A stretch of DNA of 64,000 bases. It comes from Bacteroidales bacterium. GTDB taxonomy: Bacteria; Bacteroidota; Bacteroidia; Bacteroidales; UBA10428. The stretch is from positions 62,001-126,000 of the forward strand of contig JAFGOZ010000010.1 in NCBI GenBank assembly GCA_016926235.1, read 5' to 3'. The position numbers were made by a program, and so were the translations under genes. The notes beneath the pieces were generated by a model. The model was not told the DNA's origin and did no database searches. It saw only the letters and a list, made by a program, of their open reading frames with translations. Shown here piece after piece: positions 6,664 to 16,683 of the stretch (its first letter is position 1; every line of letters starts with the position of its first letter).

Positions 6664-9414
6664 CTATCTGCCGGCAATTTCCCTCTCAATCGTATACTCA
6701 CCCGATCCTATTAAACCAATATATAAAAAATCACCATCAGGCTCACATTTTACAGTTTTACCATTTAGCTTAGCCTCAGTATGGGTTACTCCTCCTCCGG
6801 GTATATATACTTCAGCCTGCATATTATCAGGTATTTTTAAAGTCATACTAAATTTTAAATCTTTACGGTCCCATCGTAATTGTATATCGCCCCTGTCCGT
6901 AGGCAGGATACCTTCCGCAAAACTCAGTTTATCCTTAAAATCTAAAGGTTTTACTTGTATTACTTCATGTTGTGCCTTTAAGGGTTTTACTCCCAGAATA
7001 TATTCCTGGATTCCCAGCATCCCCACAGCTCCCCATGGATGTGACAAACTAAAATTATGCTCCGGTGCATCCCAAGACTCCCATGTTACCGAAGCACCTT
7101 GTTCGATAATTTTTGCCCATCCATCCCAGGATGTATTGGTATAAAGCTCCAAAAGATGCTCTCCATCTCCCCCTTTACCAATAGCATCGGGTAACCACCT
7201 TAGTGTAACCATACCTACACTCATCTTCCAGTTTTTCACAATTTGAGTAACAGGTTCTAAGTTTTCCTCCGGCACAATTCCTGCAGCAACAGGCATCATA
7301 TTGCTATGTTGCGATGCATGAGTACTCTGGGAAAGATCAGATTTTAGACCATCAATGTAAATTCCATCCTTATTAACAAGTTTATTATTAATAGCATCCT
7401 TTATGTTATTGGCTTTAAGCTTATATTCATCCGCATCTTTTATATTACCTGTAACTTTCGCAATGTTTGATATAACCAGATAATCAAGGTAAGCATACAC
7501 ATCAACAACAGTGCGCGATTCTGTCTCCATATCGTAACCATATCGCATGGTAGCCGGCCAGTCAATAATCCCAAATTCGTAAGGTCCACGGCCACCGGCA
7601 AGATTATGTATCAAGCCTGTTTCTTTCTTTTGATAGGTCTCAACATATTGAGCAACTTTCTTTAACTGGTTATAATGTGTTTTTAAAAAAGAAATGTTAC
7701 CTGTTTGTAAATAATAGTCCCAAACCCATACCAGGAAAGATTGGGTATAATCGGGAATATCTCGTCCTCCGTCACCATTTGGGTAAACAGCATTCAGCCG
7801 ACCATCCGGCCAGTATTGTTCCTGCGAATCCAAAAATTCAAGCAGTGCTTTCAGGCTCATTGTACGATCTCCCATCACCGACATTGCCGGTACCGATTGC
7901 GACCAGCTATCACCCAAAAATGGCCCCTTCTCCCTGGTTGGTGTATCCACAAAATCCTCATGGGTACCTGCGATCAGGGAGTAGCACATTAGGTTCCAGA
8001 CTTTGTTAAGCATAGCATTCGAAGAATTGAAATATCCCCTGTTCTCGTTGAGCTCATAGTGTCTGCATATAAAACTAACATCTTCCATTTCCAATTCAAT
8101 GGGTGCATGTTCTACCTGGATATATCTCATTCCCAGATACAGCATCGGACAAAAGGTTGCATCTTTTCCATTTAAAATGAAATAGTAATTCATATTGGCA
8201 TCCTGGTTCACAGTAGCTGAAACACTTCCGTCTTCATTTAATACAAATCCTCCAAGAATGGTAACCGTCGAGCCGGCTTCCCCTCCATGAAAGCTTATTT
8301 GTGGCATACCTGCATATATCTTTCCTAGATCTATCACATATTTACCTTTTCCAAGGTGTGTTATGGATTTTGGCTTTATTTCGTACTCTATCACACGGGT
8401 AAGGTCAGGACGCAACTCCCCTGTCCAGGGTTCTACAGGAGGTATGCCAATAACTTCAGCATTATCCCATGAAGTATCGTCAAAATGAAGCTTGTTCCAA
8501 TCAGAGATAAATTTCCTGGAATCAATCTTTTCCACTCTACCTATACCCTCACCATTCCGTTGAGGTTGATCGGGCGCCCAAGCCTCAACCTGCTTCTGTT
8601 TCCAAGTGCCATCAGAACCGATTTCCATTATTTCACCATCATCAAATTCAACAATAGTTTTAAATAATAACCCCCTTGCCCCGGGAGCCCTTCCCTGCCC
8701 TCCTCCGTGCCAATGTGTTAAAAGGGAAATAATATTTTCTTTACCCGATAGTACATTTTTCGTAATATCCAAGGCCTGGTAGTATGCATATTGGGGATAG
8801 TGATAACTATACCCCTTCCCAATAAATTGTCCATTCAGTGAAAGTTCAAAACTATGACAAGCTGAGATATATGCAATACAGCGTTTTACAGGCTTCGCAG
8901 GTAATGTAATTTTTTTTCTGAAATAGGTATAATCATCTGCATCCTTGCTGTTTCTTCTTATCCAAAAAGCTCCTGCCCAGTCATTATGTGTAAATAATCC
9001 GCTACCAAAGGATGAAATATCTGAGTACGGTCCTTCTTCATCATTTTTATCCCATGTACGCACTTTCCAGTAATATTTTGTGGCTGGATTTAAAGCAGTG
9101 CCCCCATATTCAATATAATTTACCATCGAGGAGGAAATCTTTTCGCTATTCCACATATCTGCATTGTTTTCTTCAAGCAATTCTTTGCTTGATGCCACAA
9201 GTATCTGGTATGCTGTTTGCATCTCGTTGTTATCAGGGTCCATAAAATACCAGCCAAAATAAGGCAAACTACCAACCCCGATAGGATCAGTTTTATCACA
9301 AGTCCTTAGATTTTCCGGAGAATACGGTGCTGATGCATACATACTAACATTCATGCATATAATGCATAGTAAATTGATATATGATATCAGGTTTGCAGAT
9401 TTTTTTCGTATCAT
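6664..9414 (-). CDS. GH78 alpha-L-rhamnosidase, full-length
   Basis: 916 residues with an N-terminal hydrophobic export signal ending near MYASA. The domains follow the usual GH78 order. An N-terminal FnIII-like domain includes PATKYYWKVRTWD. A beta-sandwich carries SLNGQFIGKGYSYHYP, the typical rhamnosidase N domain. The (alpha/alpha)6 catalytic barrel has TPTREKGPFLGDSW (residues 491-504, containing the conserved acidic residues), and SLSHPWGAVGMLGI lies near the C-terminal beta domain. It cleaves alpha-L-rhamnosyl residues, probably from rhamnogalacturonan I or II breakdown products. It is on the same strand as the DUF2341 gene, 144 bases upstream of it, and could be co-transcribed. Family call firm; fine specificity unknown. 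Confidence 0.9.
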   Translation of the reverse strand: MIRKKSANLISYINLLCIICMNVSMYASAPYSPENLRTCDKTDPIGVGSLPYFGWYFMDPDNNEMQTAYQILVASSKELLEENNADMWNSEKISSSMVNYIEYGGTALNPATKYYWKVRTWDKNDEEGPYSDISSFGSGLFTHNDWAGAFWIRRNSKDADDYTYFRKKITLPAKPVKRCIAYISACHSFELSLNGQFIGKGYSYHYPQYAYYQALDITKNVLSGKENIISLLTHWHGGGQGRAPGARGLLFKTIVEFDDGEIMEIGSDGTWKQKQVEAWAPDQPQRNGEGIGRVEKIDSRKFISDWNKLHFDDTSWDNAEVIGIPPVEPWTGELRPDLTRVIEYEIKPKSITHLGKGKYVIDLGKIYAGMPQISFHGGEAGSTVTILGGFVLNEDGSVSATVNQDANMNYYFILNGKDATFCPMLYLGMRYIQVEHAPIELEMEDVSFICRHYELNENRGYFNSSNAMLNKVWNLMCYSLIAGTHEDFVDTPTREKGPFLGDSWSQSVPAMSVMGDRTMSLKALLEFLDSQEQYWPDGRLNAVYPNGDGGRDIPDYTQSFLVWVWDYYLQTGNISFLKTHYNQLKKVAQYVETYQKKETGLIHNLAGGRGPYEFGIIDWPATMRYGYDMETESRTVVDVYAYLDYLVISNIAKVTGNIKDADEYKLKANNIKDAINNKLVNKDGIYIDGLKSDLSQSTHASQHSNMMPVAAGIVPEENLEPVTQIVKNWKMSVGMVTLRWLPDAIGKGGDGEHLLELYTNTSWDGWAKIIEQGASVTWESWDAPEHNFSLSHPWGAVGMLGIQEYILGVKPLKAQHEVIQVKPLDFKDKLSFAEGILPTDRGDIQLRWDRKDLKFSMTLKIPDNMQAEVYIPGGGVTHTEAKLNGKTVKCEPDGDFLYIGLIGSGEYTIEREIAGR

Positions 9415-9711
9415 ATTGATATGTGTTAATAATCATTCAATCCATAAAAATAGCAAAAAGTAGTTTATTAAAAAGTATCTCTAAAAATAAACCCATTCCA
9501 AATAATAAGATATAAATAAATCCTTTGCAATTTTATACTAAGTGTTTTTAAATGTAAAAAAAAGCCCATTTAATCATGCAAATTCTGCATCCTGACATTA
9601 TTTTATGCTTCCTGTCAAAATGTAAACGTAAATTTATACAATCGAACAATAACCTCCGTATAATCTCAATCATTTAATAATGACTAACTGAACTAATTAA
9701 AATTTAAACGT

Positions 9712-10116
9712 ATGAAAAAGATTTTTTTTATGATGATTGCCCTTGCATACTTCGTATTCACAGGATGTGAAAAGGATAGTGGCGATGACGAATGGTCAAA
9801 TAAAATAGAATTGGGAACCGGGATACAAGGTTTTGATCTTACAGGTGTCGGCTCAAAGTTCACACAATATACCACTATATGGTTCAGGCTGGAAAGCAAG
9901 ACAGATATGACTGGAAAAACCGTTAAAACGCGTATTGAACAAATGAGTGGATCACCAATAATTGATGATATAATTGTTTCGTACCCAATAGCTGAAAAAC
10001 ACATATTAGTTAGCACATTCAATGTTGCAATAAAAGGATCGTATAAAATATCTGCATATTTTGATGATAATGGAACTGAAACAGGAATTGCTTCAGCTGA
10101 ATTTGTTATTGAGTAA
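9712..10116 (+). CDS. Small lipoprotein of unknown function
   Basis: 134 residues. The N-terminus MKKIFFMMIALAYFVFTGC is a lipoprotein signal with the lipobox FTGC, so the mature protein starts at Cys19 and is membrane-anchored. The rest (about 115 residues) is predicted beta-rich, with alternating hydrophobic strands such as TTIWFRLES and SYKISAYFDDNG, suggesting a single Ig-like or jelly-roll domain. No family is recognised. The flanking genes (divergent rhamnosidase, convergent methyltransferase) give no functional hint. Confidence 0.7.
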   Translation: MKKIFFMMIALAYFVFTGCEKDSGDDEWSNKIELGTGIQGFDLTGVGSKFTQYTTIWFRLESKTDMTGKTVKTRIEQMSGSPIIDDIIVSYPIAEKHILVSTFNVAIKGSYKISAYFDDNGTETGIASAEFVIE

Positions 10117-10172
10117 AATGATTTTGAAATCTTTATAAATTAAGGAGTTTCCTGCAAGATATAAATTAAAAC

Positions 10173-10249
10173 AAACCGCTAAGGCACAAAGGTGCATAGA
10201 ATTGTCAATAAACAACTTTCTTGTTACTCCATTGTGCCTTCGCGGTGAA
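10173..10249. repeat. Imperfect palindrome between convergent genes
   Basis: The left arm aaccgctaaggcacaaag (10174-10191) is almost the reverse complement of the right arm cattgtgccttcgcggtg (10230-10247). The loop is about 38 bases and itself holds acaactttcttgtt. It lies between the convergent lipoprotein and methyltransferase genes. It may act as a transcription stop, but its form (long arms, GC-rich in AT-rich surroundings) is that of a dispersed REP-like element. Confidence 0.55.
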
Positions 10250-10324
10250 AATATTCTTTTTGACAATTTTTTTTTTAAAAGTATTGGTAATCAAAGTCGT
10301 CCTAAAAAATAACCATCAAACCTG

Positions 10325-10963
10325 CTATTTTATCTTCTCTGCTACAAAAAGACAATGATTAAACATAAAACGGCTCTTAAGCAAACTCCATCTATTAACT
10401 TTGAATCCATATTTTTTAAAAATTAAGATATAATCTTTGCCAGACATCTGATATGGATGCATTATATCCACACCTGTTATCTTCAGCAGATATTTAAAAA
10501 AGCGATAATTGTGGACATCAACCGTAAATATCAAAATTCCTTGTCGTTTTACTAATTCTGACAACCTGAACATGGCGAGTTGCAGATCATCAAAATGATT
10601 TATGGAGTTCATACAAAAAATAAGATCAAACTTTTCATCAGGAGTAAAATCTTCAATTTTTGCCGGGATGAAATCGACCCAAGGATAATTCTCCATCGAA
10701 AACAACACTAGCTTCTTGTTATAATTTTCCAATAATGGATCTATTGCTGTGACATGATGATCATTCAACACCATAAATATTCCTGAAGGGCCACAACCTA
10801 CATCTAAGACATTTGCAGGTACAGGTTCGATCCCGGGAATCATCTTCAAGATATTTATCCAATATTTTCGTTTGCATTCGAGATATCTTTCATTCTTCCT
10901 TTTAAGATAAAGCTTCCACCATATACCCTCAAAAAGCTGCGCAGTTATCCATTTTGGCATCAT
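10325..10963 (-). CDS. Class I SAM-dependent methyltransferase
   Basis: 212 residues with a Rossmann-type methyltransferase core. Motif I is VLDVGCGPSG (about residues 65-74), the acidic end of strand 2 is TAIDP, and motif IV is FDLIFCMNSINHFDD. The pattern is that of the small-molecule Methyltransf_11/25 group. The substrate is not evident. No signal peptide is seen, so it is cytoplasmic. It stands alone, divergent from the ABC-F gene. Confidence 0.75.
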   Translation of the reverse strand: MMPKWITAQLFEGIWWKLYLKRKNERYLECKRKYWINILKMIPGIEPVPANVLDVGCGPSGIFMVLNDHHVTAIDPLLENYNKKLVLFSMENYPWVDFIPAKIEDFTPDEKFDLIFCMNSINHFDDLQLAMFRLSELVKRQGILIFTVDVHNYRFFKYLLKITGVDIMHPYQMSGKDYILIFKKYGFKVNRWSLLKSRFMFNHCLFVAEKIK

Positions 10964-11091
10964 ACTTATTCATCATATTTTGAATTTCATAACAAATATA
11001 CCAATAGTAATCGTGGAAACATGGCCATTTGGTAAAACAACTGACCTCATATAAAATCAACATTTACACTTCAATTTCAAGATGTTTATTG

Positions 11092-11099
11092 TATTTTTG
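11092..11099 (+). promoter_or_regulatory. Bacteroidota-type -7 element for the ABC-F gene
   Basis: tatttttg matches TAnnTTTG exactly and lies 17 bases before the ATG at 11117. Transcription would start near 11106, leaving a leader of about ten bases. This also argues against the in-frame GTG at 11099 as the start codon. Confidence 0.5.
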
Positions 11100-11116
11100 T
11101 GCTTCATTTTAATGCT

Positions 11117-12976
11117 ATGAGGACCCTGCTGGAAGTAGATAGAGTAACCCGTATTTATGGCGAAAAAGTACTTTTTAATAAAATTTCTCTTCATATAACT
11201 GAAGGCCAGAAAGTTGCGCTGATAGCTAAAAATGGCAGCGGGAAAACAACACTGCTAAACATCATCGCAGGAATTGAAGGACCCGATGAAGGAACGATAA
11301 CCCTTAACCGCGAAATAAACACAGAATATCTCTTTCAAAATCCGGTTTTAGTTCCCGAAAACACTATTTTCGAAGAAGTGTATAATACCCGGAATGAAAT
11401 AAATAAAGCTATAAAAGCATATGAAAAGGCACTCATTAAAGGAAACGAGAAGGACTTACAGAAAACCATTGAACAAATGGACCGATTGAATGCATGGGAA
11501 TATGATACAAAAATAAAGCAGATACTTACCATACTAAAAGTTACCGAACTTGATAAAAAAATTAATACACTTTCAGGAGGACAACAAAAACGAGTAGCTC
11601 TGGCAAAACTACTTATTTCTTCTCCTGACCTCCTGATCCTCGACGAACCCACAAACCACCTGGATGTAGAGATGATTGAATGGTTGGAAGAATACTTGTC
11701 TCAAAGTAATATCACTTTGTTAATGGTAACACATGACCGATATTTTCTCGACCGGGTATGTAATGAAATTCTTGAACTGGATAGTGGCAACATATACAGG
11801 TATGAAGGAAATTACACATATTTCTTAAAAAAGAAAGACGAACGCATGGAAATCGCTGCCGGCGAAGTCGAAAAAGCAAAAAACCTGTTAAGGAAGGAAC
11901 AGGACTGGATGAACAGAATGCCAAAAGCAAGAGGCACAAAGGCAAAGTACCGTATTGACAACTATTACGAGCTAAAATCAAAAGCTGAAAACGGAACACG
12001 TAATGAGAAGATGAATATCTCAATTGAAGCATCCCGTATGGGTAAAAAGATCCTGGTTTTAAAAGACATCTGTTATAAATGGGATGACTTAAAAATACTT
12101 GATGGTTTCACGTACACTTTCAGCCGCTACGAAAAAATAGGAATAATAGGTAAAAATGGGGCAGGAAAATCAACATTTTTGGATGTTATAACAGAAAAGC
12201 TTAAACCCCGGGCAGGAATTTTAGAAATGGGTGAAACCATCAAATTTGGCTATTACAAGCAAGAAGGTATCATTTTTGATGAAAACACCAAGGTTATTGA
12301 TATTGTAAGAGAGATTGCTGATGTGGTAAAAATTGGTAATGGTGAAAGCATTTCGGCAGCAGCATTTCTCAATTATTTCATGTTTCCCTACCCAACACAT
12401 CATCAATTGGTAAGCAAACTCAGTGGTGGTGAAAAAAGACGTCTTTATTTAGTTACTGTTTTAATGCAAAGTCCTAATTTTTTAATCCTTGACGAACCCA
12501 CAAATGACCTTGATATAATTACCCTTCAAGTGCTTGAAGACTATCTTGCCTCGTTTAATGGATGTGTCATTGTTGTGTCTCACGATCGCTATTTTATGGA
12601 TAAAATAGTTGATCATCTTTTTGTGTTTAAAGGCAATGGGATTATAAAAGATTTCCCAGGTAATTATACCATCTATAAGGATTACGAAGATCAGATAAAG
12701 CGTGAAGAATCAATAAAAACCAAACCAACATCCACCAGAAAAGAAAAAAACGACCAAACCCAGACAAGAAAACTCACATATAAAGAAAGAATTGAATTAG
12801 AAGCACTTGAGAAAGAAATTGAACTACTTGAAAAAGAAAAGAAAGTCATTGAAACCGAATTAAATTCTGGCGGGCTTAACGCACAGGATTTGCATACAAA
12901 GTCAACATTCTATGGCGATTTGCTTAAAAAGCTGGATCAAAAAACTGACAGATGGCTGGAATTAAGCGAATTATAA
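11117..12976 (+). CDS. ABC-F family ATPase (Uup/EttA-like)
   Basis: 619 residues from the preferred ATG. Two ABC domains lie in one chain with no membrane segments. The first has Walker A KNGSGKTT, signature LSGGQQKR and Walker B LLILDEPTNHLD. The second has GKNGAGKST, LSGGEKRR and FLILDEPTNDLD. A charged helical linker between them (near EKAKNLLRKEQDWMNRMPKA) is the P-site tRNA interaction motif region, and a C-terminal coiled coil (about 540-619) resembles Uup. ABC-F proteins act on ribosomes, and some protect them from antibiotics; here a housekeeping translation role is likely. An in-frame GTG 18 bases upstream overlaps the -7 element and was not used. Confidence 0.9.
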   Translation: MRTLLEVDRVTRIYGEKVLFNKISLHITEGQKVALIAKNGSGKTTLLNIIAGIEGPDEGTITLNREINTEYLFQNPVLVPENTIFEEVYNTRNEINKAIKAYEKALIKGNEKDLQKTIEQMDRLNAWEYDTKIKQILTILKVTELDKKINTLSGGQQKRVALAKLLISSPDLLILDEPTNHLDVEMIEWLEEYLSQSNITLLMVTHDRYFLDRVCNEILELDSGNIYRYEGNYTYFLKKKDERMEIAAGEVEKAKNLLRKEQDWMNRMPKARGTKAKYRIDNYYELKSKAENGTRNEKMNISIEASRMGKKILVLKDICYKWDDLKILDGFTYTFSRYEKIGIIGKNGAGKSTFLDVITEKLKPRAGILEMGETIKFGYYKQEGIIFDENTKVIDIVREIADVVKIGNGESISAAAFLNYFMFPYPTHHQLVSKLSGGEKRRLYLVTVLMQSPNFLILDEPTNDLDIITLQVLEDYLASFNGCVIVVSHDRYFMDKIVDHLFVFKGNGIIKDFPGNYTIYKDYEDQIKREESIKTKPTSTRKEKNDQTQTRKLTYKERIELEALEKEIELLEKEKKVIETELNSGGLNAQDLHTKSTFYGDLLKKLDQKTDRWLELSEL

Positions 12977-12988
12977 TTACATCCTGTA

Positions 12989-15900
12989 TTATTTCTTTTT
13001 ACGCAACTCAAGTATTTTCTTTTCTTTTTCAATATTATCGCGTGCCAGGTCTTCAATTCTTTTATGCAACTTTTTATTCTCATCTTCTAATTTCTTTTCC
13101 CTTCTATCAGCCTCATCTTGGGTAGCTTGCATTTCTTCCATGTTTTGCCTTAGCTCTTCTTCCTGGGCCTGCATCTGTTCGGCTTGAAGCTGCGTTTTTG
13201 TCAGCATATTCTGTATTAATGAATTCGCTTTAACAGTAGCTATCACAGATACTATATTCTCAGACAGCTTTTCAAGAAATTCTACTCTAAATTGTTCCAC
13301 CTTATTGAAAGATGCCAGTTCAATTACCCCAATGATAGTATCATCTCTCTTAAGAGGGACTAATAACAAATTATTTATAGTAGTTTGCCCTAAGCCTGAA
13401 CTCATCTTTGAATAACTTTCGGGTAAATTTCCAACTTGCAGTACTTCTTTAGATTTATAACAAACACCAACCTGCCCTTCGCCCGGATAAAATTTCTTTT
13501 TCTCCAGCTTTTCCTTATTGTAGGAATATGATGCAACAAGCTCCAGGAATTGATCTTCCTCTTGCTCATCATTCACTAAAAATATACCTCCCTGAATTAC
13601 ATCAATGTATTCAACAATATTTGTTATCAGCTGCTGGGTCAATTGCCCTATATTGTTTTTTTCTTTACTTAGTATATCCGAAAACTTCGCCAAACCCTCA
13701 TTAAACCATTTCTGAACCCTTTCTGACATTTCTTTATCTTCCAATGTTTTCTTTTGTTTTTCTATTTCTGCTTTTCGCTTGTTAAGTTCCTCCTCGCCCT
13801 TTTGCAATTTAACTTCCAGGGTTTCTTTGTCGTGCTTTAACTGTTCCTCCCTGACACGAATAAAGACTATTACGCCAATTAAAAGAGTAAAACCAATAAT
13901 GGAGTAAAACCACCATGTTTTCCAGTAAGGGGGACGAACAATAATTTTAAGAATAGCTGGTTCTAAAGACCACAAACCATTATTATTTGCCGCAAATACC
14001 CTGAAAATATATCCTTTTCGTGATGGAGGCAAATTTGAATATGTTGCAAATCTTACGGAAGCATCCGTATAGGTCCAGTGATCATCATACCCTTCCAGCA
14101 TGAACTTAAATTTATTATTCTCAGGTGCAACATAATGTAATCCTGCAAACTCAATGGAAAAAACTTTAATTTTATGATGTAGGCTTATAGACTTTGTCTC
14201 AATTAAAGGCCTGGTTAATAATACTTTTCCATATACCTCTTCATTAATACCAACAATACTATTTGCCACCTTTAAATTCGTTAGTTGTACACTGGGAGGA
14301 TAAGGATTGATAACCACTTTTTCAGGAATAAATGAATTAAATCCATTTATTCCACCAAAAAATATTTCACCCTCTTTGCTCTCCGCTTTTGAATGATAAA
14401 GGAATTCCTGGCTTTGCAAATTATCAGATTTATCATATTTCCGGTATATAACCGTATCTTGTTTCTTAACAACATTCATTAATTGATATAGGCCTTTATC
14501 AGAACTTACCCAGAGATTACCCATTTTATCATCTGCAGCTTCCAGTAACCTGATTTTTGGAAGCCCATTTCGTTTACCGAGAACCTTAAATGTATAATCC
14601 GAAGGCTCCATTCTTACCAGATATTCGTTATTTATATCAAACCATACCTTCCCCATTTTATCAACATGGATAAAATTCACACTTTGTACAGTTATCCCTT
14701 CTATGCTTGAAAATTCTTTAAATGCATTTAAATTATAGTCAAGAACAATTAATCTGTCGGCCCCTATTAAAACTTTAGTATCTAAACGGTTTAGGGTGAA
14801 TACCTGACCCGGGATTTCAGGTGTATTTTCAAACGCCTCTAATGATGGAGAAATCAATACATATTCCTTTGTATTAATATCAAAATAATATAGCCCGTCA
14901 AGCGTACCGGCCCATAATATATTTGAGCTTACCGGATCAAACAGCAAGCAATATACATTTGGTTCGGGAAATCCATCGGGATTATTACTATTCTTTAGAT
15001 AATGAATAAACTGATTCGTTGAAGTATTAAAAAAACTAAATCCGCCTTTATATGAACAAAACCATAAATTATTATCTTCATCAACAATTATCTCCTTTAT
15101 GTTATTACTCAAAGGCGAATTTGAGTTATCAGGATCATTTTTATAATATGTAAATTTCCCGGTTTCTCTATCAAGAAAGTTAAGACCCCCGTTTTCTGTA
15201 CCTGCCCAAACATTCCCATTATTATCTACTGCAAGAGAATATACATTTTTATCATTCAAATAATACGGATTATCAAAAGGACTATAATCATACCTGATAA
15301 AACCTGATGTATTAAGATTTGTAAAACTTACTCCTCCTGCGAATGTTCCCAACCAAAGTCCTTCCTGATCATCCGTTTTTATCAACTGAATTGAATTATG
15401 ACTTAAAGCAGATATCGGATGTTTATCATGGGCATACCACAAAAATGTTTCATTTTTGGGGTTAAACAGATAAAGCCCAAATTGTGTTCCAACCCAAAAT
15501 TGTCCTCGTTTGTCTTTTAAAAGACCTCTAACCCTTCCGCTTTGTTTAATGGAAGGATCTGGAAAATACCGCGTAAAACTCCGGGTTTCCCAGGTGAATT
15601 TTGACAATCCGTTGTTGTTATGGCCAAACCAGACAATCCCTTCATCATCAATGTACACCCTTTCAATATAGTTTTCTGCGATAGTTGTGGGATCATCAGG
15701 AATGCAGGTAAAGTGAGTAAATTTGTTTAACTCCCGGTCAAAATATGCTGCCCCGATATCCTGGTAACCTATCCAAATATTATTACGCTCATCAACAGCT
15801 AATCTTTCAGGAGTACCCGCAGGTAATGATCCCGGATCACCAGGATTAGAAACAAAATAATTAAAAACCTTCTTCCTGGGGTCATAGCTAAATATTTCTC

Positions 15901-16378
15901 CTGAATTTGTAAACCATAAAACAGAATCTTTGTCAACATCTATTCCTAATGTCTGTATATTCCGATCGGGATATACCTCATCCACCAGTTTTTCAAACCT
16001 GTCCTTTTCAATATTATAATAACAAACTCCATAAGATCCAACAAACCAAACAGTGCCAAAAGGATCACAAATAGATCCACGTGTTTCACTAAAATCTATC
16101 TCATTGGTGTCTATAAAATACGTTTCATATGATTTAACCGTGTATCCATCATATTTGCCAATACCCGTTCTTGTACCTATCCATATAAAGCCATAATGAT
16201 CCTGAACTAAGCCTCTTATCCTGTTGTTACTCAGCCCTTCATCTACTGTAATGTATTTAAATCTGTATTGCTCATGTATCCTTGCATTCTGCGAAAAAAC
16301 CGAAGATATCTGTAATAAAAACAAAAGTCCTGCAATAAAGATTTTTATCCCTCTTCCCACTCCAATCCTCTCTTTCAT
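12989..16378 (-). CDS. Propeller/Y_Y_Y sensor with cytoplasmic GAF and coiled coils, no kinase
   Basis: 1129 residues from the preferred start, whose signal sequence ends FLLQISSVFSQ; an upstream ATG at 16447 would add 23 residues before that signal. The large periplasmic part is a run of two-component-regulator propeller blades (motifs such as GFIWIGTRTGIGKYDGY, IWFGHNNNGLSKF). It is followed by a Y_Y_Y domain (KFMLEGYDDHWTY), a transmembrane helix (about 822-845), a coiled coil, a GAF domain (about 912-1048) and a second coiled coil with EEELRQNMEEMQATQDEADRR. No HisKA, HATPase, receiver or DNA-binding domain is present. It resembles the protein at 23297-26626 over its whole length. It probably senses polysaccharide fragments and signals through a partner. 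Confidence 0.8.
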   Translation of the reverse strand: MKERIGVGRGIKIFIAGLLFLLQISSVFSQNARIHEQYRFKYITVDEGLSNNRIRGLVQDHYGFIWIGTRTGIGKYDGYTVKSYETYFIDTNEIDFSETRGSICDPFGTVWFVGSYGVCYYNIEKDRFEKLVDEVYPDRNIQTLGIDVDKDSVLWFTNSGEIFSYDPRKKVFNYFVSNPGDPGSLPAGTPERLAVDERNNIWIGYQDIGAAYFDRELNKFTHFTCIPDDPTTIAENYIERVYIDDEGIVWFGHNNNGLSKFTWETRSFTRYFPDPSIKQSGRVRGLLKDKRGQFWVGTQFGLYLFNPKNETFLWYAHDKHPISALSHNSIQLIKTDDQEGLWLGTFAGGVSFTNLNTSGFIRYDYSPFDNPYYLNDKNVYSLAVDNNGNVWAGTENGGLNFLDRETGKFTYYKNDPDNSNSPLSNNIKEIIVDEDNNLWFCSYKGGFSFFNTSTNQFIHYLKNSNNPDGFPEPNVYCLLFDPVSSNILWAGTLDGLYYFDINTKEYVLISPSLEAFENTPEIPGQVFTLNRLDTKVLIGADRLIVLDYNLNAFKEFSSIEGITVQSVNFIHVDKMGKVWFDINNEYLVRMEPSDYTFKVLGKRNGLPKIRLLEAADDKMGNLWVSSDKGLYQLMNVVKKQDTVIYRKYDKSDNLQSQEFLYHSKAESKEGEIFFGGINGFNSFIPEKVVINPYPPSVQLTNLKVANSIVGINEEVYGKVLLTRPLIETKSISLHHKIKVFSIEFAGLHYVAPENNKFKFMLEGYDDHWTYTDASVRFATYSNLPPSRKGYIFRVFAANNNGLWSLEPAILKIIVRPPYWKTWWFYSIIGFTLLIGVIVFIRVREEQLKHDKETLEVKLQKGEEELNKRKAEIEKQKKTLEDKEMSERVQKWFNEGLAKFSDILSKEKNNIGQLTQQLITNIVEYIDVIQGGIFLVNDEQEEDQFLELVASYSYNKEKLEKKKFYPGEGQVGVCYKSKEVLQVGNLPESYSKMSSGLGQTTINNLLLVPLKRDDTIIGVIELASFNKVEQFRVEFLEKLSENIVSVIATVKANSLIQNMLTKTQLQAEQMQAQEEELRQNMEEMQATQDEADRREKKLEDENKKLHKRIEDLARDNIEKEKKILELRKKK

Positions 16379-16587
16379 CTTTAATGAATTTCCTATTTGA
16401 TTTATATGAAAAGCGTTAATTATATTTAGCCAATTCGTGCTCTCCATAATAATGAATAATAAAATACCTACTAAATATACAAAAGAATACGGAAAAACTC
16501 ACAAATAAAGCCATATTTGAGTGGTGATATATATTACCTTATTCCTATAATTTGATAAATAATAGATAATATGTGTATTAAAAACAA

Positions 16588-16616
16588 ATAATGAGGGATG
16601 AATGTTCCCTCATTAT
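16588..16616 (-). terminator. Rho-independent terminator of the esterase gene
   Basis: An 11-bp perfect stem, ataatgaggga (16588-16598) and tccctcattat (16606-16616), has a 7-base loop. Read on the minus strand it is followed by ttgttttta. It lies about 70 bases past the stop of the gene ending at 16684. Confidence 0.7.
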
Positions 16617-16683
16617 CTATATAACATTAAATTTAAAAGTGTATCTTGTTCTTCAGCTTATGAAGAACTAGTATTCATTGCTT

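Noticed and set aside
11099..11116. GTG start for the ABC-F gene
   Set aside because: It overlaps the exact-match -7 element, and the ATG at 11117 begins the family's normal N-terminus.
12989..16378. Histidine kinase call for the propeller-GAF protein
   Set aside because: No H-box, N-box or G-box could be found; the cytoplasmic part is only coiled coil and GAF.
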